A stretch of 27,640 bases of DNA from an uncultured Verrucomicrobiae bacterium. GTDB lineage: Bacteria > Verrucomicrobiota > Verrucomicrobiia > Verrucomicrobiales > Akkermansiaceae. The DNA lies in contig CALGOH010000194.1 in the NCBI GenBank assembly GCA_937957985.1, positions 1 through 27,640 on the forward strand, in the 5' to 3' direction. Position 1 is the first letter of the stretch. Every line of letters begins with the position of its first letter. Shown here piece after piece: positions 1-5,799 of the stretch. The translations under genes and the position numbers were made by a program. The notes under the pieces are model-generated. The model did not search any database. It saw nothing but the letters and a program-made list of their open reading frames with translations, and was not told the DNA's origin.

Positions 1-159
1 AGTAATTTGACCACTGATATTTGAAATCAGACCGCCCGAGTATCCATAAATCGCACCGGCGAAAGAATAGGCTCTCGTGGAGTCGTGCCACAGCCAAAGC
101 AGGAAAACCAACGGCGCAACGCCGAGCCAAAGCAAGCGTGAGCGATACCAGGGCTTCAT
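1..159 (-). CDS. Hypothetical protein with N-terminal membrane segment or signal peptide (partial, runs off window)
   Basis: An open frame starts at an ATG at 159 and stays open to the window edge (53 codons). It begins MKPWYRSR, followed by a hydrophobic stretch (about residues 9-24, rich in L, W, V and F) and then WHDSTRAYSFAGAIYGYSGG. That is the pattern of a signal peptide or membrane anchor. The ATG overlaps the holA stop codon (ATGA, 4 bases), which is typical of translational coupling. In many genomes the LPS-assembly lipoprotein LptE lies beside holA, but no lipobox cysteine is seen in the visible part, so that identity is not supported. The function is unknown because most of the gene lies outside the window. 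Confidence 0.65.
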   Translation of the reverse strand, partial: MKPWYRSRLLWLGVAPLVFLLWLWHDSTRAYSFAGAIYGYSGGLISNISGQIT

Positions 160-1292
160 CCCTTCCTCCCCGCCGCCGCGCTGATCTCCGCCACCAGCCG
201 GTGCAGCACCAGTCGGTGGTCCAGCCCGGTGGTCACCAGCTCGCGGTCGGCCTTGAGCGCGGATTCCATGACTTTTCGCAAGGTTCCCAGCTTGAACTTC
301 CGCACCGCGCCCATCGAAAGAAACAACGGATACGCATTCACCCCGCCGGCCTTTTTCTGCGGCAGCCAGGCACGCTGGGCCTCGGGCAGACGGTCGATCG
401 CTCCAGCGAAGGCCTTGTAGTTGCCGGTCGGCACGCCGGTCTCCGACACGACCTTGGCCATGAAGAGATTCCGCACCGTCGGGATGATCGAGGCCCGCAT
501 CACGCCGATCGCGCTTTCGCCGCGCTCGAGCTGCTGGTCGATCAGCTCCAGCGCCCGCGCCGCATCGCCGCCCTGCAAGGCCTTGCCGATCTCGAACACC
601 ACGCCCGCCCGGCTCATGGGCACCAGCGCCCGGACGTCGGCGAGCGTCACGGTCCGACGCTCCTCGCCGAGATACAGATCGAGCTTCTCCAGCTCGCTGT
701 TGATCTGCCGCGTCGCCTCGCCGGCCAGCATGACGAAGAGCTCCAGCGCATCATCCTCGAACGACAGCCCGAGGTCCCTTGCCCGGCCCTCGACCAGCGC
801 GGCGACCTCTTCCTCCCAGCCCTCGCGGGAGGTGTCGATCTTGTCGTAGGACTTCACCGCGGCATGCTTCTGCAGCCATTTCCAGAACGCCCGGCGCTTG
901 TCGATGCCGGTGGCACTCAGCAGGAAGGTCACGCCGTTTCCGAGACCGGCGTCGAGGCATTCGCGCAGCGCCTCCACGCCGCTCAGGGTGCGGTCGGAGC
1001 GCCCGGTGACATCGTCGATGAGAAAGGTCGCCGACTTCAGCCAGACCACCTTCTCGCCGCCGAAGAAGGGCAGCGTGTTGAGCGCCTCGATCACGCTCTT
1101 GCAGATCTCGAAGGCGCCGTCGGAATTGTCGGCGGTGCCGTCGATGGTCTCGTGGGTGAAGCCGTCGTCGTTGCCCCCGGTCAGCTCGCGGTGAAGGCGC
1201 AGTGCCTCCTCCTTCACCCGGCCCTCGTCGGTGCCGATCACGGCATGGATGTTCCCCTTTCCGGCCACGCGATCAACCTGCCGCGCCGGCAT
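156..1292 (-). CDS. holA: DNA polymerase III subunit delta
   Basis: This is the delta subunit of the clamp-loader complex, which opens the beta sliding clamp and loads it on primed DNA during replication. The 378-residue product has the usual length and plan: an N-terminal AAA+-like domain without a real Walker A motif (GTDEGRVKEEA near residue 20, then the VVWLKSATFL strand near residue 85), a middle lid region, and a C-terminal collar domain containing LAGEATRQINSELEKL and SRAGVVFEIGKAL. The ATG at 1292 is preceded by GCAGCGGA, a weak ribosome binding site. An in-frame GTG a few codons in is an alternative start. The gene follows the winged-helix gene by 22 bases and overlaps the next frame by 4 bases, so the three are probably co-transcribed. 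Family assignment is by sequence pattern and is firm. Confidence 0.9.
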   Translation of the reverse strand: MPARQVDRVAGKGNIHAVIGTDEGRVKEEALRLHRELTGGNDDGFTHETIDGTADNSDGAFEICKSVIEALNTLPFFGGEKVVWLKSATFLIDDVTGRSDRTLSGVEALRECLDAGLGNGVTFLLSATGIDKRRAFWKWLQKHAAVKSYDKIDTSREGWEEEVAALVEGRARDLGLSFEDDALELFVMLAGEATRQINSELEKLDLYLGEERRTVTLADVRALVPMSRAGVVFEIGKALQGGDAARALELIDQQLERGESAIGVMRASIIPTVRNLFMAKVVSETGVPTGNYKAFAGAIDRLPEAQRAWLPQKKAGGVNAYPLFLSMGAVRKFKLGTLRKVMESALKADRELVTTGLDHRLVLHRLVAEISAAAGRKG

Positions 1293-1314
1293 TCCGCTGC
1301 CAAGCGCGAAGCCG

Positions 1315-1617
1315 TCAATCCAGCAGGTCGATCAGCTCGCCCACCGTGTGCTTGCTCTCCAGCGGATGGCGCAGCCGGGTGCGGCGCTGAATCGTGTAGC
1401 GGTTCCGCCGGCCGATCTTCTTCGCCTTGATCACGCCTTCGTCGATGAGCTCTGCCAGGATCCGCTGGACCGCCCGCTGGGTGATCCCGATCTGATCGGA
1501 CATGTCGCGGATGCGAAGCTCGGGATCGCGCGACAGGGCGACCAGGACGTGCATGTGGTTGCTGAGGAATGTCCAGGCGTGACCCTGGTCCGGCTTGGCT
1601 GGGGCTGGTTTCATCAT
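1315..1617 (-). CDS. Winged helix-turn-helix transcriptional regulator (MarR-like)
   Basis: The product is a roughly 100-residue protein made almost entirely of one winged-helix DNA-binding domain. It contains HAWTFLSNHMHVLVAL, then RIRDMSDQIGITQRAVQRIL as the helix-turn-helix, then a wing with KKIGRRNRYTIQRR. Small one-domain regulators with this signature are widespread in bacteria, but their targets are mostly unknown. The frame is open back to 1692, but the upstream residues do not resemble the family. Two adjacent ATG codons at 1617 and 1614 with AGGGG about 9 bases upstream are the better start. It sits directly upstream of holA on the same strand. No operator is obvious. It may regulate itself or neighbouring genes; that is inference. 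Confidence 0.8.
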   Translation of the reverse strand: MMKPAPAKPDQGHAWTFLSNHMHVLVALSRDPELRIRDMSDQIGITQRAVQRILAELIDEGVIKAKKIGRRNRYTIQRRTRLRHPLESKHTVGELIDLLD

Positions 1618-1768
1618 CGGCAGACCCCTGAAAGGCGACACACGACACGAAGTTCGCATGACTCGCCTTCGGGGAACGCCAGCTTCGGCCATCGCACGGC
1701 GGAAGTCGAACCGAAATCAGGTCTTCGGGAGGACCGGCTCGAATCCCTGTCCTGTCGACCGGGCTGTT

Positions 1769-2815
1769 TCACACCTCCACCGGATCGGCGATGGCGCGGT
1801 AACGCAGCAGGCAGCCGGCGCCGCCGTTGCGGTCGAGCAGCTCGCAGTCCTGCACGGTTTCGATCGGGATGTTGTGGCGGCTCGCCAGCCGGACCAGTTC
1901 CTCCTGGTCCTCGATCGGCAGGGTGCTGGAAACGATCAACCGCTCGGCCCGTCCTTCGTTCAGGGCATGACGCGCGGATTCGACGCCCACCGTGGCCAGG
2001 CCGCCGGCCCGGACGGCCTGCACCAGCCAGGCCACCACGTCCCGGGCCTCCTCTGCCTCCGCTTTCAGGAAGGACCCGACCGCCTGCGAAAGCACCTCGG
2101 CGAGGCGGTCGTCGTTCACGCCGGTCTTCAGCTCGTCGATGACCTTGGATTTCAGGTGGAAGGGGAGGGCCTCCGAGATGCGGGCCACATGCCTCGCGTC
2201 GCCCGCCAGGATCAACGCGTTGTGGCCCCGCTTGGCCATCAGGCTCTCGATCACGGCGATCTTCTCCTTCACGAAGCGCTTCTCGCGCTCGCGTTTGTGG
2301 TTCACGTAGTGCTCGCGCGTCCACTCGCGACCGATCCTCTCGCGCAGTGCCGGTCGCTCGGCGAGAAGCTCGATCGACTGGGCACCGAGGTTCATCTCGA
2401 CGATCCGCGCGCTTTCCTTGGTCGTGAGCACCACCACGAAGCGGTTGAAGCGGTCCTTGAGTTCGACCAGCGGATAGATCACCGCGAAATCATCGACGTG
2501 CATCCGGGTTTCCAGCGGCACTTCGAAGGTCATCGGCAGGAAAAGCGGCTGCTCCCCCCAGCGGCAGAACACCGCGCCTCCGGACCCCTGCGCCTGCTGC
2601 AGCCAGCTCTCGATCTCCTCGGCGGCGTCGTCGAAGTCCTGACGCGTCTGCGGGTTGCGGAAGGTCTGCCTGCTGAGCTCGACCCATGACATGAAGTCCG
2701 ACCTCAGCTTCTGCCGCGAACTCCGGAGATCGAAGTAGGCGCTGATCACGGGCGAGCTGCCCTTGGGCAGACTGGCGAGGGCGATGAGATGCTTGCGGAG
2801 CTTGGCGTAGTTCAT
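1769..2815 (-). CDS. Bacterial archaeo-eukaryotic release factor-like protein (baeRF family)
   Basis: The 348-residue product resembles the baeRF group, bacterial relatives of eRF1, Pelota and Vms1 that are predicted to act on peptidyl-tRNA or stalled ribosomes. The N-terminal part starts MNYAKLRKHL and has VISAYFDLR. The middle has EHYVNHKREREKRFVKEK followed by an eRF1 domain-2-like fold (NALILAGDARHVARI). The C-terminal part resembles eRF1 domain 3 and ends with the glycine-rich GGAGCLLRY at about residues 331-339. No canonical GGQ tripeptide is visible, so whether it hydrolyses peptidyl-tRNA cannot be stated. The start is the ATG at 2815; the longer open frame upstream runs through mnhG in another frame and is not coding. 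There is no strong ribosome binding site. It lies 92 bases downstream of mnhG, with a TATAAC box between them but no good -35, so it may be co-transcribed or have its own promoter. Confidence 0.72.
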   Translation of the reverse strand: MNYAKLRKHLIALASLPKGSSPVISAYFDLRSSRQKLRSDFMSWVELSRQTFRNPQTRQDFDDAAEEIESWLQQAQGSGGAVFCRWGEQPLFLPMTFEVPLETRMHVDDFAVIYPLVELKDRFNRFVVVLTTKESARIVEMNLGAQSIELLAERPALRERIGREWTREHYVNHKREREKRFVKEKIAVIESLMAKRGHNALILAGDARHVARISEALPFHLKSKVIDELKTGVNDDRLAEVLSQAVGSFLKAEAEEARDVVAWLVQAVRAGGLATVGVESARHALNEGRAERLIVSSTLPIEDQEELVRLASRHNIPIETVQDCELLDRNGGAGCLLRYRAIADPVEV

Positions 2816-2907
2816 GATGTTTCCGGATTTGAATCGACCTACTGTTATACGACATTCTTTTCGTGCGACTGGAAACACCGCCCCGCATTTCCAATCGGTT
2901 TGATCGC

Positions 2908-3225
2908 TCAGGCTCCCGGCCGTCCGCGTGCGGCGCTGCCGGACTTCATCGGGCGGATTGCCTCTCGCGCCGCGAGCCGCCGCGCGATGGCATGTCCGCC
3001 GAGCGGCGCGGTGACGAACACCAGCAGCAGGGTCGCGCCGACCATCATCAGCGATCCGGCGTCGTGGAAGCGCAGCGCCGCCGCGAGCAGCAGCAACAGC
3101 ACGCCGAGCGAGGCCGCCTTGGTGCCGGCATGGAGGCGCGCGAAGGCGTCGGGCAGCCGCCACAGGCCGATCGAGGCGATCAGGAAGAACAGGCTTCCCA
3201 GAAGAATGAGAATCTCGGAGATCAT
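2908..3225 (-). CDS. mnhG: Na+/H+ antiporter (Mrp/Mnh) subunit G
   Basis: This is a small inner-membrane subunit of the Mrp/Mnh/Pha cation/proton antiporter. The 105-residue product has three membrane helices and the family signature GLWRLPDAFARLHAGTKA followed by a leucine-rich helix and VFVTAPLGGHAIAR. The length matches the family. The ATG overlaps the stop codon of mnhF by four bases (ATGA), so translation is probably coupled. It is the last antiporter gene in the operon, and the loss of any one of the small subunits usually inactivates the whole complex in studied bacteria. The C-terminus is arginine- and glycine-rich and not conserved. Confidence 0.9.
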   Translation of the reverse strand: MISEILILLGSLFFLIASIGLWRLPDAFARLHAGTKAASLGVLLLLLAAALRFHDAGSLMMVGATLLLVFVTAPLGGHAIARRLAAREAIRPMKSGSAARGRPGA

Positions 3226-3464
3226 GACCTGATGAGTCGGGAGAGGATGAGCGTGGAGACGAAACCGAGCAGCGACAGCACGAAGGCGAACTGAAGCGCC
3301 AGCGGCCGCTGGTCGTTAAAGGCCAGCACCACCGCCAGGCCGAGAAGCTGGAAGGTGAGCAGATCGACACTGATCACGCGGTCGGCGTCATCGCTCGTGG
3401 CGAGCAGACGGCCGAGCGTGAGCGCGATGGCGAGCGCCAGGAGGAAGGTGGAGAACTCAAGCAT
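3222..3464 (-). CDS. mnhF: Na+/H+ antiporter (Mrp/Mnh) subunit F
   Basis: The product is an 80-residue protein with three predicted membrane helices and the MnhF pattern DDADRVISVDLLTFQLLG, which carries the conserved acidic and arginine residues of this subunit. The start is the ATG at 3464, giving MLEFSTFLLAL. This ATG lies inside the 3' end of mnhE (8-base overlap), and the gene overlaps mnhG by 4 bases. The open frame continues upstream in a frame that shadows mnhE; those residues are proline- and serine-rich and not family-like. The subunit is part of the membrane antiporter complex with A, B, C, D, E and G. Confidence 0.88.
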   Translation of the reverse strand: MLEFSTFLLALAIALTLGRLLATSDDADRVISVDLLTFQLLGLAVVLAFNDQRPLALQFAFVLSLLGFVSTLILSRLIRS

Positions 3465-3795
3465 GGCGAACGAAGGGCAGGCGGATGGAGGCGACGCGCG
3501 CGGCGTAATGGTCGAGGATGTGTCGGATCTCCCCCTCGGGGTCGTCGCCGCCGTAGAGGCTGTGCACGAGCAAAGTGCGGCCGTCGTCGGCCTCATCGAC
3601 CGACAGCGTGCCTGGCGTCATGCTGACCAGCGCGGCCAGCGCCAGCCGATGCACGTCGCTGGGCAGGTCGATGGGCACCCGCAGCAGCACCGGACGCAGC
3701 TTCGGCTCCGGCGAAAGCACGTCCTTCGCGATCCGCAGTGCGCCGAGGGCGATCTCGTAGATGTAGAAGAAGGGGAAGATCAGGAGTGCTTTCAT
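3457..3795 (-). CDS. mnhE: Na+/H+ antiporter (Mrp/Mnh) subunit E
   Basis: The 112-residue product starts with a membrane segment (MKALLIFPFFYIYEIALGAL) and then has the MnhE pattern of a conserved soluble domain: LRPVLLRVPIDLPSD, ALAALVSMTPGTLSVD and TLLVHSLYG. The ATG at 3795 is chosen because everything before it in the open frame is low-complexity intergenic repeat (HPTHPIHPTE). The protein is shorter than the usual 150-170 residues because only one N-terminal membrane segment precedes the soluble part, where many homologues have two or three. The 161-base gap to mnhD is the only long gap within the antiporter operon and holds an inverted repeat. The gene overlaps mnhF by 8 bases. Confidence 0.85.
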   Translation of the reverse strand: MKALLIFPFFYIYEIALGALRIAKDVLSPEPKLRPVLLRVPIDLPSDVHRLALAALVSMTPGTLSVDEADDGRTLLVHSLYGGDDPEGEIRHILDHYAARVASIRLPFVRHA

Positions 3796-3852
3796 CTTTG
3801 ATTGGGTGTGGCGGGGTTCTGGGAGTTTTTCTGTAGGATGGATGGGATGGGT

Positions 3853-3926
3853 AGGATGAAGAGGATCGGAGTTGATCAGGTTCTTGTTAGTTATATTAAT
3901 GATTAGAATCTCATCCTCTTCATCCT
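3853..3926. repeat. 14-bp perfect inverted repeat in the mnhD-mnhE gap
   Basis: The arms are AGGATGAAGAGGAT at 3853-3866 and its exact reverse complement at 3913-3926, separated by an AT-rich spacer of 46 bases. The flanks hold further related units (GTAGGATGGATGGGATGGGTAGG to the left, CCTGATCATCATG to the right). The element sits inside an operon and is far more AT-rich than its neighbours. It could fold in the mRNA and modulate the ratio of mnhE-G to mnhA-D, or simply be a dispersed repeat. Confidence 0.75.
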
Positions 3927-3956
3927 GATCATCATGTGTATCATGCAACTTGTTTT

Positions 3957-5477
3957 CTAACGGCTCGCCTCCAGTTCAGGAGTTGCAGGGTTGCCGGCGC
4001 CGAGGACGGCGTCGAGGTAGGCGGCGGGTTCACGGAGGCCTTCGGCGGCGGTTTCGGCGAGGCCGAACAGCGGTCCGGCGGCGAGGCCGATGGCGACGGT
4101 GACGAGTGCCAGCGCGGCCGAGGCTCCGATGGCGGCGGGTGAGGCGGGCTTGGAAGGAGGGCCGTCCGGGACCTCGCCCCAGAAGGCGGCGCGCCAGATC
4201 TTGAGCATGGAGAAGACGGTGAGCAGGCCGACGCCGATGATGGCGGTGCTGGCGAGCGCGTCGGCGATCTCGAGCGACCAGCGCAGCAGGGCGAACTTGG
4301 CAAAGAAGCCGGACAGCGGCGGGATGCCGGCCAGCGACAGCGCGGGCACGGCGAAGAGGGCGGCCAGCCACGGTGCGGCGCGGAGCAGACCGCGGGCGCG
4401 GTCGAGTTCGGACGAGCCGGCCCGGCGCTCGACGAGTCCCGCGACGAGGAACAGGTTCGCTTTCACCACGATGTGGTGGACGAGGTAGAAGATGCCCGCG
4501 GCCAGCGCGAGCGGGGTGAATAGGGCGAGGGCCAGCGCCATGTAACCGACCTGACTGATGATGTGGAACGACAGGATGCGCCGCATGCCTCCCTGGGCGA
4601 CCGCGCCAAGCACGCCGCCGAGCATGGTGACCACCGCGAGGATGAGCAGCAGGTCGCGGTGCGGGAAGGTGTCGGTGGCGAAGACCATGCCGAAGACGCG
4701 GAACATGGCGTAGAGCCCGACCTTGGTCAGCAGCCCGGCGAACAGCGCCGACACCGCCGGCGGCAGCGAGGGATAGGAGGCCGGCAGCCAGAAGGCGAAG
4801 GGCAGCAGCGCCGACTTGATCGCGAAGGAGCCGAACAGCAGCGCGGTCGAGCTTTTCACCAGGAAGGCGTCCTCGGCTCCGGCGAAGCGCAGGTGGAGGT
4901 CGGCGAAGTTGAGACTGCCGGTCTTGCCGTAGATCAGCCCGGCGGCGGCGAGGAAGAGCAGCGAGGAAACGAGGTTGAGCAGGACGTAGCGCCACGCGCC
5001 GGCGCGCGCCCCGGGGCCGCGCATGATGGCCATCAGCGCGAACGACGAGAGGAGTAGTACTTCGAACCAGACGTAGAGGTTGAACAGGTCGCCGGTGAGG
5101 AAGGCGCCGCAGGTGGCGGTGCTGAGCGTGAGCACCAGCGGGAAGAAATGGCGGCGGTGCCAGCGCGCGGGCAGCAGCGCCGCGCCGGTGACCAGCGCGG
5201 CGAGCGTGACGAGCTGGCAGACGGCGAGCATCAGCGCCGAGAAGGTGTCGGCCACCAGCACGATGCCGAACGGCGCGGACCAGCCGCCGGCGTGGACGGC
5301 GAAGGCCTCGCCGCCTGCGGTCGCTGCGACCAGCCCGAGCGCCGCCGCGAAGCTGACCGCGACGGCCAGGATCGCGAGGGCGGCGGACGCGCGGGGTCGC
5401 GGGCCGACGGCGAGGCACGCCAGCGCCCCGAGGAAGGGCGCGAGGAGGCAGAGAAGGAGCTGGAGATCAGGCGTCAT
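3957..5477 (-). CDS. mnhD: Na+/H+ antiporter (Mrp/Mnh) subunit D, complex I NuoM/NuoN-like
   Basis: This is one of the two large ion-conducting membrane subunits of the Mrp antiporter, related to the proton-pumping subunits of respiratory complex I. The 506-residue product has about 14 hydrophobic segments. It shows the proton-antiporter family block ALLPFAFWLPASYPSLPPAV, then LFAGLLTKVGLYAMFRV and HHIVVKANLFLVAGL, with the conserved lysines in the membrane. The length is normal. The start ATG lies inside the 3' end of mnhC (11-base overlap). The final 40-50 residues form a less hydrophobic tail. A complete set of other subunits around it favours the antiporter over a complex I role. Confidence 0.93.
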   Translation of the reverse strand: MTPDLQLLLCLLAPFLGALACLAVGPRPRASAALAILAVAVSFAAALGLVAATAGGEAFAVHAGGWSAPFGIVLVADTFSALMLAVCQLVTLAALVTGAALLPARWHRRHFFPLVLTLSTATCGAFLTGDLFNLYVWFEVLLLSSFALMAIMRGPGARAGAWRYVLLNLVSSLLFLAAAGLIYGKTGSLNFADLHLRFAGAEDAFLVKSSTALLFGSFAIKSALLPFAFWLPASYPSLPPAVSALFAGLLTKVGLYAMFRVFGMVFATDTFPHRDLLLILAVVTMLGGVLGAVAQGGMRRILSFHIISQVGYMALALALFTPLALAAGIFYLVHHIVVKANLFLVAGLVERRAGSSELDRARGLLRAAPWLAALFAVPALSLAGIPPLSGFFAKFALLRWSLEIADALASTAIIGVGLLTVFSMLKIWRAAFWGEVPDGPPSKPASPAAIGASAALALVTVAIGLAAGPLFGLAETAAEGLREPAAYLDAVLGAGNPATPELEASR

Positions 5478-5772
5478 GTTCTTTTCCGGTGCCGCGCAGG
5501 ACGAGGGTGAGGAGGAAGGCGATGATGCCGAAGCCGATCACGATGGCGGTCAGCACCAGCGCCTGCGGCAGCGGATCGGTCGGCTCGGCCATGCCCTCGG
5601 TGATCAGGGCGGGGGCGTTGTGGCGCAGGCCACCGGAGGCGAAGAGCACGAGGTTGGCCGCCTGTCCGAGCAGGATCAGGCCGACCAGCGCGTCGATGCG
5701 GCCGGGACCGAGCAGTCGGTAAAGCCCGGCGGCAACCAGCAGGCCGATGGTGATGGCGAGGAGGATGGGCAT
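5467..5772 (-). CDS. mnhC: Na+/H+ antiporter (Mrp/Mnh) subunit C, NuoK-like
   Basis: The 101-residue product has three membrane helices and resembles NuoK of complex I. It contains YRLLGPGRIDALVGLILLGQ and then DPLPQALVLTAIVIGFG, the latter being the strongly conserved MnhC block (PLPQALVLTAIVI). It follows the fused mnhAB gene by 27 bases and overlaps mnhD by 11. The length and hydrophobicity profile fit the family exactly. Confidence 0.93.
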   Translation of the reverse strand: MPILLAITIGLLVAAGLYRLLGPGRIDALVGLILLGQAANLVLFASGGLRHNAPALITEGMAEPTDPLPQALVLTAIVIGFGIIAFLLTLVLRGTGKEHDA

Positions 5773-5799
5773 GATGCTTCGCGAGAGTGGGATATTGAG

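Noticed and set aside
21..1430. Long plus-strand open frame over holA
   Set aside because: It is the antisense shadow of holA; the residues are arginine- and proline-rich with no domain, and the minus-strand frame is a clear DNA polymerase III delta.
3830..3960. CRISPR-like array in the mnhD-mnhE gap
   Set aside because: The repeated units are only a few bases long and irregular, there are no equal spacers, and no cas genes are present.
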